NCBI RefSeq assembly: GCF_037975245.1
Contig: NC_092563.1
Span: 20,857,594 to 20,921,593 of the forward strand
From: Apostichopus japonicus
Taxonomy: Eukaryota > Echinodermata > Holothuroidea > Aspidochirotida > Stichopodidae
DNA length: 64,000 nt
Direction: 5' to 3'
The position numbers and the translations under genes were made by a program. Position 1 is the stretch's first letter. Each line of letters begins with the position of its first letter. Below, in pieces: positions 1 to 11,400 of the stretch. Under the pieces are notes generated by a model. That model worked only from the letters and a program-made list of their open reading frames with translations, did not search any database and was not told the origin of the DNA.

Positions 1-637
1 GTTCCTCAGATACAACACAAAACTCAAGAGGAAAACAATGATGTTATGGTCTATATGTTATAATTTGTCCGAAAGAAAATATTAGTAATTGGATGTATTA
101 TAAGGGTACCCTGTTGTCTATATGAAAATGAAAGAATTTGTTTTGGTGGAGTTATGGATTTATCAAGCAAGGAGATAAGATAAAGATTTAGGCTTGCACT
201 GAAAAGCTTTAAATCCATGAAAGCAGCTGCTCTTAGAAGACAACGTAATTCAGAGTTTAACTAAGGGAAAAACCATATAATGGCTTATTATCCACTTCAC
301 TTCAATGGGAAGGTTTTAACGACTATTTCCCAAATTAGACAGTTTCGATTGTATTCTGGGATCGGCCTAATTTGAGGGGAGGATGGGTGGGGGGGGGGGG
401 ATATTGTTCTTTATCGTTTCTGGATTCAAGTGATTTCATTCCATATAATATTAACAACCGCCGTCTGAAGTGGGACATAAAAGTAGCTAATATTAGCAAG
501 TTTAACTTTAATTCAGTTAACTTTCGTTATTTGTACTTCATGCAGTCAATCAAACATTCTGTTTACGACTGCGGACGATCAAAATAACAACAGCTAGCCG
601 CAATAAGGAACTGTAAGTTGTCTGTTCTATATCATAT

Positions 638-640
638 CAG

Positions 641-724
<84 letters not shown>
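638..724. repeat. (TA)n microsatellite
   Basis: About 43 TA units. They read as Tyr-Ile runs and create a spurious ORF. Confidence 0.95.
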
Positions 725-731
<7 letters not shown>

Positions 732-984
732 AATACATATATTTATAAATCTATACCTATATTAGCCTACAATTCCATATTAAGAAAATGTCATATTAAA
801 TAGTCCAATATTTCGAACAATACTGAATGTCACATGGAATAATAGCCTATATTCTCTGACTAAAGTTATTTTGGGATCACAACACGGGATATCGTTTTAC
901 CACAATAGATGCTCGTTCATTTAACACATACCACTATCAGGCTCAAAAGAAGTTTGTTGGGCAACGTTTGACAGAGAAACATAT

Positions 985-1115
985 ACTTAACAAAAAACAG
1001 CTCTTAGAGATCGTTTTTTATATTTGAAGCTTTTGATCAAAACCTTCGTATCAAAAGTAAACTTTGAAGCAAGCAGGTGTGATGCCATAAGTATACACTG
1101 GGAAAAAACATTATA
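985..1115 (+). repeat. Relic of the foldback MITE arm
   Basis: It contains CGTATCAAAAGTAAACTTTG and GAAGCAAGCAGGTGTGATGCC, clearly related to the left arm of 49214-49682 (CGTACCAAAAGTGAACTTGG, GAGCAAACAGGTGTGACGTC). The opposite arm is missing. Confidence 0.55.
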
Positions 1116-2429
1116 TATATAATTAAATTATGTAACATCGAAGTTGTTTATTGCAAAACTACGATACATCATATACAATTCCTTTAAAGTCATCAAGTTT
1201 GAACCCCTATATCCAATCTGAGCTTCAAACCAATATAATTTGAAAAAAGGGAGGATACAACACATTTGTTGTCGATAGCTTATATGTTTTGCTTCAAGTT
1301 CATTCACCTCAAAGATCGTACATCGAAAGGACTTCGTATGAAGTGAATGCTAATTGCATACCAGGATGCTTAAAGCTTATGTTACTTTTTAAGTATTCAA
1401 TACGTTTGTTCGTTAATTCGCGAAAGTCTATCATGTTAAAAAAATCAAACCATTTGCTCATTCAGAAGAGTGAATGACTCAGAATCCATACCCACCACCC
1501 CCACCACCCCACCCCCCCCCAAAAAAAGACGTTTTCTCAGTTATTGCTATAGTCACATCGTACGCGTCTTGTTTCATTACATATGGACCTTATTTAGAGC
1601 TTGTGTACACAACACTCAAGAACCGAATATGCGACGTAACGACTCCGTACGATATCGCACTAATTATTAAATGTGCTTGGAAAAAAACACTCTTGATAGA
1701 GACATCCCCAGGCAAACTAAATACCACCATCAAAACAAATCCCAGGAGGAAAGTGGAAACTACTTGCTTATTCCTCTCGCATACGTGGAAAAATAATCAA
1801 TTACTCTTATACAACGATCCGTAAATTCACGCACTTTGTATGCGGTAATTCGAATTAAATATGACAACGGTCGAGAACCGAACACGCGTGAACTTTTAGT
1901 CATTTATTTCTTTTCCCCGTTGAGGCTTTTCGATGCCGCTAGGTGAAGTATATGGCCTCATCATATAGGATTGATAAGACAGCCGTTTGTTTAAATGACC
2001 TTGCATTGACAGAAGATCGAAAGTATCGGGGGAGGGGGGAGAGGGGGAAATTACGCGTGACTCTTTTTCTTGTTTTCATTTTCTGTAGAAAATTTCTGTT
2101 TGTGTATAAGAATAATTCTGTTTCGTACACAAAACTATACTTTAATTGGAAGCTTCAAGCATGCTATATATTTGAGACATTACTCATGACCTTTGACCTT
2201 CGGGGGATAATGGGTAAATAATCCACCTTTTCAATCGACTCAGAAAGTTCACGGCCTTTACTCTGTGATGTTTTATCTTAATTGAAGTTAGCGACAGATT
2301 ACATAATCGATGAATATGTAACACCTTGACCAAATCAAAACGCTGATTTGTCACCACATACCGATGATCCCCTTGTCGACGTTTTCATTAAATTTATGTC
2401 TGTCACCAAAAAACTACAAACGTCCCAAA

Positions 2430-2665
2430 AGACAGAAGCTCGCCTTTCTTTCACTAACACTCGTGGGCAGCAATTTGTAATACTTTAGCAAAAAAAGCTC
2501 TGAAGACAGTTCTCTTTACTAAGGCCTTTAAGTAATCCTATTTTTCTCTTTTCCGTCTTGTTGCTGTTTTTGTTCATTTGTATGTTTTATTTTTTTCCTT
2601 GTAAAGCGCCATAGAATATCGTTTTAGTTATGGCGCTATATAAATGCCTTATTATTTAATGCGTT
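2430..2665 (+). repeat. Non-LTR (CR1/L2-type) 3' end fragment
   Basis: It contains GTAAAGCGCCATAGAATATC and GGCGCTATATAAATGCCTTA followed by TTATTTAAT. The paired GCGCC/GGCGC hairpin with an ATAAATGC tail is characteristic of CR1/L2-type LINE or SINE 3' ends. No coding part was recognised. Confidence 0.5.
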
Positions 2666-3774
2666 CACCTTTGTTTTCTGTATTAAATAATGACCGCTTA
2701 TCTCAGTCCAGCTTGCATTTCTTTAAAGGTCTATCGAAACCTATATGAACAACACTGTCCTTAATCACTCTAATAGGCATTAAAAATCATGAAGATAGCT
2801 ACAACTTCCATCAAAATCCATTTAACGATTGATCACTTTACAAGTCTTTTTTTTAAGCATAGTTTCATTTATGAATAAACATTAGCTAATTATGCACATT
2901 GCTAATGTAAAGGGAGTGACTGCACGCCTAACTTTCTGTTATGTTATTTGTACAACCTTAATTTCAAGGCCACTGAACACAAGTACATGGCCTAAGGCTA
3001 TTTTTTGAAAATATTTTATTGTCTGCTTTGAAAAGAGGAACATCAAATTATTCAAATGATAATTGTGGGCTTGTAAATAGGGGTTATCAGGTTTATCCAA
3101 ACTTCAAATGTGTATATCTTGGAAACGAAAAGAGCTGGTCGAAAAATGTCAACAGATTTTGAATGAGATTATCACACACATCGGGCACATTATCTATAGG
3201 TGTCCGTAGTACTTGAACCAAAGTGTTTTCAATTACGTGACGTGATTCTGACGTTGCGTTTTGAAGTATGCACCGGTTTCTAGCCAGTCACAATGTACCA
3301 AATGGAGGTTTCCTCCTTATCAGACAGACTTGATCCACGCACTGGTCGATTTAAGATAGAAGTATATAATCACATCTGGATACATGGGACCTTTCTAGTA
3401 TATTTCAGGCAAACTGCTGAGATTTGAGGAGGAGAGAATGTTAAACATTGTTTGAATCCCATTTACGTTCTCTGAATATTCATGAACTAATATATACATC
3501 AAGTCAATGTCCTTCATTTGGTACATCTTCTAGTTCTGTCTTATTATAATTATTATTATTATTATTTTTTTTATTATTATTATTATTATTTTCTTTATTA
3601 TTATTATTTGATTGATTGATTCATGCATCCATTCATTTATTCATTTATTTATGTATTTACTTTTCTTGACATTTTTCATTTGGTTCTTTTCTTTTTCCGA
3701 TTATTATCGATTAAATCGACAACCTGCACTTGACGATGATCTTGAGGAAAACTAGAATTTAGCGTTTCATAAAG

Positions 3775-4025
3775 AGTCATAAATTGAAGCGGTTTGCCAG
3801 CTTGTGAATATTCACACGTCGCATAAAGGTTCTCGTAAGCTTTGATTGATGCAAGAAAGATTTAACCGTTTTTTATTGGAGTGGTTTACCACATTGTGAA
3901 TATATACACGTCTCATAATATTCTCGTATAAACTTTTGATTAATACCAGAAAGATTTAACCGATGCTTTCTATTGGAGCGGTTTGCCGGTTTATGAATAT
4001 TAACGTATCATAATGTACTCGTTCT
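3775..4025 (+). repeat. Tandem repeat, about 100-bp unit, about 2.5 copies
   Basis: 'ggagcggtttgcc', 'tgtgaatattcacacgtc', 'ataaaggttctcgtaa' and 'agaaagatttaacc' recur three times with considerable divergence. Confidence 0.7.
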
Positions 4026-5268
4026 TTTATAGTTCTAAGTCTCAAAGAAAACCTTTCATAAATGTAGGACTTATTGAAAAGAAGACTTTGTGGGCTTGAT
4101 AAATCGTTCCTGTGATAAATTTTATTTAAAACAAAGAAGGCAGGGTACAGAACTTGTACTAAATGAGTAATGCATCAGCCACACACAAAGTTTGAGGTTA
4201 CAGTGTTTACAAACCAAGGCACCACATACACATGTACATACACACACATATACATACACACAAACACAAACAAACAAGGACATCGCCGTCGCATAGATTC
4301 ATTTCGCCTTCGACGAGGAAGCATGTTTCACAATGGTCTCTAACAGGTTTGCGTAATTCGAACGATAGATATATCAAGCACACAGTGCATATACATACAG
4401 AATTAGGCTTATAACAGATTGGTTTACTTATCTCGTATACAACTACCAAAGTAATACATTTTGTAGCCTACATCCAATGACAGATATCCATAAATGAACT
4501 TCATGTTGGTGTATATTTTAAGCAATAATTACGGTTGTCTTAGCAATTAAACCGAATATTGCAATTAACCGCAAGCAATATGAATTTCCTCAGTAGGGGA
4601 TTCCTTTTAAAAGAAAACATGCCATGCCAAAGTACACTATGGTCATAGGCTTTGATAAACTGACATTGAAGATACTTATTAAGTGTCAATGTATAACAGA
4701 TGTACCTATATCTGTATGAGTCATACCATGCATGACCTGTCTATAGTACAGACGGTAATGTTCACGGCAACAAGACAAGGCAATTAATGCTCTGGAGGAA
4801 AGCCGACTGGACCATCAGGAGCGGGGTGGTGGGTGGGGGGGGGGGGTAGTTTTCTACATTATTAATGAAGTGTTCCAATCATGGTGAAACGATGAGAAGG
4901 AAAGGGAGGGAAGGATCAGGGGATGAGGCAGGGGGTATAGACGGGGGTGGGGATGTCCAACAGTCACATAATGACGCTGCTAAGGCTGTTTCGCACAGTT
5001 CGTGCGTTAACTATATGCTCACTGAACTAACGGCACCTGTCACAATATTTATCTACGTGTTGGTAAATGAAATTACTTCATGGAGAAAAAGAAGAACTTG
5101 TGATACAAAAGTACACGCATTTCCCACAATCAATTTATGGGGTAGGGGATGGCTCGGTGGCATGACAACCCTCCGTCCGTCCTTTCCCGTCCCCACGTGT
5201 TTATGTGGGGGTGGAATTTTTTCATCTTTCAGTATTTGAACAGTTCAAAGAGTTCAAAGCAAACTTAC

Positions 5269-5564
5269 CCCTGTCACGTGACCAAGAAACACAGAGAGAC
5301 CGATAGCGAGGGGTCCAGACCCTCCTGGGCTTGGTCGTTTCGGATCAACGGTGGCGAAAATCGTTAGGACTAGTTGGAAAGTCAGTACCGCCTCCACGAG
5401 AACGCCTTGGCCGACAGAAATCTCGGAGCTGATAACGGTGGGCCCAAGCTCCCCATTAATACTGGTCGGTGTCACGGCTCTGATGAGACCAGTCCCGACG
5501 ACAGCACCAAACATCTGTGCGAGGACATACATCAACGCGCGAAGGAGTGTTATCTTATGCAAGG
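5269..5564 (-). CDS. Aquaporin, second coding exon seen (partial gene)
   Basis: This exon encodes residues 85-183 of a MIP-family water channel that acts in a cell membrane. The acceptor (rc ...CTACAG) lies just above 5564 and the donor (GTAAGT) just below 5269. The 296-bp exon joins the exon at 32393-32660 in frame (253 + 296 coding bases = 183 codons), giving HLNPAVTLAFF followed by SLHKITLLRALMYVLAQ, a standard family junction. It covers membrane segment 3 (LLRALMYVLAQMFGAVVG), segment 4 (GVLVEAVLTFQLVLTIFATVD) and segment 5 (PLAIGLSVFLGHVTG). The histidine in LGHVTG matches the selectivity-filter histidine of water-selective aquaporins. The second NPA loop and segment 6 are not found in 1-5268, so the gene should continue left of the window. 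A processed pseudogene is excluded by the clean splice sites. Confidence 0.9.
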
Positions 5565-6361
5565 CTGTAGTGTAGAAATGGGAGAACATATATTTAGAGC
5601 AAACTATCAACAATTTGTCGTCGTTTGTCGTTGTTGCTGTTGCTTTGAGGGAGCTGCAGCATTTATTTAAAAAAAAAAAAAAATTAAGATTTCTTCGGTG
5701 AGAGGGAACAATGTTTCAGAAAGTTACAATATTGATATGTTCATGGGTATCGTTGCAATAGTGCATGCATGGGTAACCAATCACTGACGTCATCCCATAA
5801 ACTGTGAACAACCAAGTAAAATTTAGAGGGAATAGTCAAAAGTTTCAACAGCCATTTTGTATGTTAAGTGTCGTTGTAGTAACCACCGCTATAGCCAAAT
5901 GCTTATCAAAAGGCTGAGCTTTTCGAATATTTCAGATTGATAGGAGTACGACCATTGGTTAACCATCTCCATAAGTTTATCTGTATATATCTGCATATTA
6001 ATATGTCAATGCTGGGTTCTTTCATTCCGGTATCCTTAAACTCGACGGGAAAAAAATCAGTTTACTTCTTGCCTGATAGATTGGCATATATGTTTATGTA
6101 CACAAGGTTAGTGACTCTAATAGCAAGTGTAAACAGATCAATTTAGGTCTAGCCCAATTTGCATGTTATTTGGCTGAATGCCAAAATTTTGATTGCCGAT
6201 CAAGAATGAATTCATTTTGGTAAGATGATATGTTCCATATTGTGTTTTACAAGGAATCAATGTACTTATTTCATAATGAATAATATGCGGAACGAGGGAA
6301 TCCAATGTTAGTGTACACGAAAGTGTGCTAGAGTATACGACTAAGGGTTTTGCTATCGTAG

Positions 6362-6464
<103 letters not shown>

Positions 6465-8154
6465 TGTATCTATAGGCTAATTGTCGTTGACATGCAATCG
6501 CATACACTGTTTTCTTACATGATGAATCTCTTTTACCACATACCATACCGTTAATTTGTAATGAACTAACACCACTTTTTACGACATGTTTTCTCATCAG
6601 TTATTGCTTTAGTATTGCTTGCTCGTTGTAACTGATGCCTTAATTATCCAATCTGAAGAAGATGACTCATATAATTGTAAACCACCCGGCAGAACAGGTT
6701 AACGTCTATTACACGTAGGCATATAGATATCACCACATTGAAAATTTGCTATACAGAATAGCACATTAGAAACTCGTATCAGTTCCATTAATTACTTAAA
6801 TAATCAGGCGAAAACGAACTCCACAAAGTTCTTATAGTCATCATGATTAAATCCCGCTGAACCCCCCCCCCCCCCCCATACATGTATATTGTCTCTGATG
6901 CATTGCGCCTTATGCGCGTTTTAAGTATATCCATGGCACACACACACACATTATCGTTCAACAGGCTATACAGGCCACAAAGTGTCCCAGCAGCTTTCCG
7001 CATAATCATTGACAATCCAGATATGTATGTAAATTACGTTCGTGGTTTCGAGATGTTCAATCGAATGACCACTTGTTATTTATGTGAAAGGCTATCGTTA
7101 GTGGCCGGTTCACGATCGCGGTGGTTATGCAAGCTATGGAATTACTGTAAGAACCGCAATACGGAATCGTGCGATGACTGAATTAGCTATCTGCTGCACA
7201 TATCAGGGTGTGTTGACCTGCATAACATTATAGCGTTTGAAGACGACGGAACGTTGCTTGTGTGCAGTGTGTCTCTTGCAAGTGTGCGTATTTGTGCGCA
7301 TAGATTGTGTATCATTTGCTTGTATATAAAGTCTTTATACATTCTTTGACACTGATTCTAAAATAAATTTAAAATATAACATCTCATCAGGATGAAGAAA
7401 TGGCGGTTCACTAGAGCTTCCAATGGCCCAAGGTAGATGACAAGAAGCCTTGGTTTCAGCTTAGCACAAAGCTAAAATATCGATACTCTTAGTGAGACAT
7501 GCTAACAGGTGTTCGGGCTGTAAGCGTTAACACATTTCAGAGACTTTACATCCAAGATGTGATCATAATCATTCGGAGAGATCGTAATGTGTGCTACTGA
7601 CACTTTTAACAGAGAAATTAAAACTATTGATGAAGAAACAGTATGAAATCTCCCTCTCTGTATAGGCCTATACTGAACAAACACTTTGAGAGTACCCAGG
7701 ATTATCCATTCTTCACTGTCATAAACAATGAGTAACTTCATGGAATGTTTATCTGAAAACCTTTGTAAATGTGTTTACCTCTCTATATAAGATCAATTTG
7801 CTGGAATTCTCTCTGAGAGAAAAACAAACAAAAACTTTCCTCGAAAGAGAGGTCACTGAGGTCACATTCAAAGAATGAATTATTTTGGAATTAAAGAAGA
7901 ATGTACCATTAGATACTTAGAGCCACTTACCATTTTCAAATGACGTCATTCATGATCACCCAATCACAGTTCCCCTTATAAACATGCTCGGGATTTATGA
8001 CATAAAATGATTAGCACAGCCATGGGCAAGTCAGGCTCCGATTCGTCATAAATTTCAAATGCAAACGTTTAGCCTTATGTTATTTTATTTCGGCCCGCGA
8101 ACGAGTTATTAAATTAACGTGTACACTAAACCGGTTACATTGTAGTTGCATGTC

Positions 8155-8787
8155 AAAAGATAAACAAATCTTATAATGACAGCTGTAGTTGCTTTGTTCC
8201 ATTCTATTGTTTCTTTCTAACATTAAAAATGTCATATGTATTTCCTGTAAAATTATATTGAGGCATTTTATACTACGAGTGGATGTGCGAAAAAGTCAGT
8301 CTTCTCAAATTGTATGTGCATTTATTTTTATTTTTTGGTAATAGGTATTAAGATTTGTGTAAGGTATTCTTCCATTATCAGTTGGCTTGTGATCACTTGT
8401 GTTTCTTTTTTATTGTATTTTTCGCCTCATTTTTTCCCTCTTTCTTCGACTTTTGCCATTTACGTCGCCTACTTAAAATATTGTAATCTACAATATAAGC
8501 TCTCACGATATCTCTTGGGAACCGAGTACATTTGCCATCATCGACGTATAGGCCTATATACCTCTTAGAACCTGAGCAACACATATCAGTTCACAATATA
8601 GACATCATTTAAATGTACACACTGACATGCTACAGTATCGTTTATACTGTATAAGCGGACATACCGGCTGTACAAAGCTTAAGGCTTTTTCACGTACATA
8701 GTTGTAATGTTCTTTGCGCACCACTGGCAAATGTGAAGCTCACTAAATGTGACGAGTTAAACAATGTTGAAACGAAAGCAAGAAATA

Positions 8788-8810
<23 letters not shown>
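8155..8810 (+). repeat. About 650-bp dispersed repeat, left inverted copy
   Basis: It is the reverse complement, at roughly 75-85% by eye, of 14350-15015. For example AAAAAGTCAGTCTTCTCAAA here (from 8291) matches TTTGAGAAGACTGACTTTTT there. The inner end runs into (TA)n. There is no long frame and no recognised protein. Confidence 0.8.
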
Positions 8811-8827
<17 letters not shown>

Positions 8828-8854
8828 CATACATATACATATATTCTCATCTAC

Positions 8855-8940
<86 letters not shown>
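8787..8940. repeat. (TA)n microsatellites, compound
   Basis: Three TA tracts broken by 'catacatacatatacat' and 'ttaatt'. They adjoin the 650-bp repeat. Confidence 0.95.
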
Positions 8941-8942
<2 letters not shown>

Positions 8943-9009
8943 GAGAATAAGTTGACTAGTGGTACACTAGTAGTCATTACTCAGAGTTTCACCCGTTGAG
9001 CGATCGTCA

Positions 9010-9135
<126 letters not shown>

Positions 9136-10178
9136 ACAGTGTTCCACTAGTCTCAACTAATTCTCACCTATACGTCGCTATGTCCATCGGACGTTAGAGC
9201 ACTCTGCGTCAAGACAGACGCCACCCAACCAAAGGTATACTATATATTCAAGCCGTTGTAAGCCATCTTGTTTACAACTCGATTAGGCTGAGTATGCGCG
9301 TTCAAGGATCATTCTTCAGGCAGGTTTCATTTATATACATCGAGAGTAATCAATCATTTCCGGTTGCAAAAATTAAAGGCAAATGAAAATCTATTCTTTT
9401 AATTATTTTAGGTAGTAAATCTTTCGGGGCAGAGCAGTAGCAGTATATAGTTTATATAGGAAATAATCCTTCGGGGAGGCTACATAATTTGCAATGAAAA
9501 CACCAGTATGAATAAACTGAGCCGTGAGCGGTGATGGCTATATATAACAAAAGGCTTTGAATAAATGAGTTGTTTTTCCCAAGTCTACATGTATCATTCC
9601 TTCGGGGTGTTGATATTAAGAATTTATCGCCAGTGCGCTATACTATATGCAATGACAATCTTAAACCGTAGGCTATACTGTATATGAAGGATACGTTTCA
9701 ATGAAAACAACATGGCCTCTATACTAAGACGTAATTTATGTATTTCTCCTCTCTCCTTGAACTTACTTTCCAGCTCTAATGTGGATACGATAACAAATAG
9801 ATTCCTATAAAGTGAAAAAAAGGCATGACAATTTTTTTCCTCGACATATATGCCTTGTGTATAACAAGATGAGTTTATTCCAGTGTGCAATGTTTCCGTT
9901 ATTGGTTTAAGTTTAAGTTTTATTAACCATGATATAAATGCCCAAAGTTACACCCGGATGTTAAATAGATAAGTCTTATCACTTGTCAGATGTGACTCTT
10001 CTTAAAAATATATCAATGACTGACATATCAATTCAGGGACCAATCAGAAGCAAACTGGAGTCTGCCTTTTGGGCTCGAACAGGTGTGCATGGTATATAAG
10101 TTACAATGATGATAACCAATTCGTCGTTATAGAAGTAATATATATCATAAACGTGAAGAGTTCAAACGAGGAGGCGCC
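9136..10178. other. Non-coding, no feature recognised
   Basis: AT-rich. The word CTTCGGGG occurs three times (about 9422, 9469 and 9600) without an evident tandem structure. Confidence 0.5.
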
Positions 10179-10515
10179 TTAAAGTGGCCATGACACGAAA
10201 ATTTCAAAGTCCTATATTTTTGGGATCCATCAAAGAATGTTCTCTAAAACATGTATCAACCAATCTGCCAGTTTAAAACTTGATTTTTCAAGTCGAAAAT
10301 TGAGAATGAATTTACCCTTTTCGGCGGTTGAAACTTTGTTTACTCGAAAATTTTCCGATTCGCATGACGTCATGTGACGTCACGTTTTGAACACATATTT
10401 GTTGTCGCTGCTACGGTACCATTCACGTACACAGTAGACAAGTACACATACCACTAGTAGTTACTAAACAAAACACCGATCACAAGTGCGATATCAAATC
10501 AAAATTTCCTGTGAA

Positions 10516-10790
10516 ATGGCGGATCCAGAGCCAAATGCGGCAACCGAAGTTCAAAGTGATAATGGTTCTTCACTAGGCAGTGAAATTGGGCTATAATTAG
10601 AGTGCCCTTTCTCATATTCGAAGCAGAGAGTGAAGGCGATGATCATTCCAATATTGAACCAAACGCTGAGGGTGGAGCGGAGGTGTTAGAACCGTATCAG
10701 TTCGAGCCTGTTAAACGAGCCGAAATTGAAGCTCCACAACATATCGAAGAAGAAATCCGTTCGAAACCATTGCAAGGAACATACAACGTG
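10516..10790 (+). pseudogene. P2X7-like (ballast-domain) gene remnant, first exon
   Basis: The ATG at 10516 opens MADPEPNAATEVQSDNGSSL and runs to a TAA at about 10594. The reading continues in another frame with EAESEGDDHSNIEPNAEGGA and LEPYQFEPVKRAEIEA, to a donor GTAAGA at 10791. Acidic Ser/Glu-rich leaders followed by 'PYxFEP' are typical of invertebrate proteins annotated P2X purinoceptor 7-like, which lack the channel part. The frame break makes this a pseudogene. It lies just inside the left inverted repeat. Confidence 0.6.
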
Positions 10791-11216
10791 GTAAGAATTT
10801 ATTAACGAAGCATTTAAAAACAAAATCCAGTCCATTTTGTGCATGTGTTGTTGGAATTCGCGGAACACCCTAAACCGTATTGTGCGTTGTGTTACGGTAA
10901 CTTACAACCCATATGTAGAGTGTGTAGTACTAGTAGGGTTGGTTGCATACTGAAAGTTTGGCTCGGGGATGTAAGTTGCATTATGCAGCCATGCTAGGTA
11001 GGCATATGTGTTACTTCATACTCATTATTACTTGGCTAGTACTTTGGCCTGGAGTTTTGCAAATCAATTTTCTGAAACAAAAGAATGTTTCATGATACAT
11101 GGAAGGTGTAAAATCACAACAAATGTAACCATAACTGTACATTGTGTGCCTGCTTGTTATTGTGGACATCATGGCCAACATTAATACATTTTGAACTTTC
11201 TTAAATTTTTTCCCAG

Positions 11217-11400
11217 GCAGTACAGATACATAGCCTATGGTCAACAGGTTCAATGATACTTGGGGTTCCTAGCAAGACACGTCAGGGTTGTGCTACCATC
11301 ATGTGCAGTCCAAAGGATCAGAAGTGATTTTCCAGCCAATGGTCATTACACTGGATTCAAGTTGCCAGGAGAAAACTCATTGTATAGGAAGCCTTTCTAA
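11217..11400 (+). pseudogene. P2X7-like (ballast-domain) gene remnant, last exon
   Basis: The acceptor TTTTTTCCCAG ends at 11216. The frame reads QYRYIAYGQQVQ, then a TGA where a Trp is expected, then YLGFLARHVRVVLPSC, AVQRIRSDFPANGHYTGFKL and a stop at 11398-11400. The pattern Y-R-x-x-A-Y ... V-x-L-P-S-C ... I-R-x-x-F-P ... Y-x-G-F-K is that of the end of the cytoplasmic ballast domain of P2X7. The single TGA is a point lesion. The middle of the domain (10791-11216) is not convincingly readable. Confidence 0.75.

Larger units (their letters stand above)
1..3774. other. Presumed aquaporin intron, mostly unannotated
   Basis: Outside the (TA)n, MITE relic and CR1-end fragment already listed I see no exon. 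G/C homopolymer runs lie near 390-402 and 1495-1520, and a TTA-rich stretch at 3540-3612. No second NPA motif of aquaporin is present on the minus strand. Confidence 0.6.

Noticed and set aside
618-803. Tyr-Ile repeat ORFs (also at 6328-6597, 8690-8999, 14081-14514, 22734-23084, 33465-33756, 38283-38664)
   Set aside because: They are translations of (TA)n microsatellites, open in several frames and on both strands, with no coding signal.
10516-11400. Intact P2X receptor gene
   Set aside because: There is no channel domain; only the ballast-like cytoplasmic part is present, and it has a frame break and an in-frame stop.
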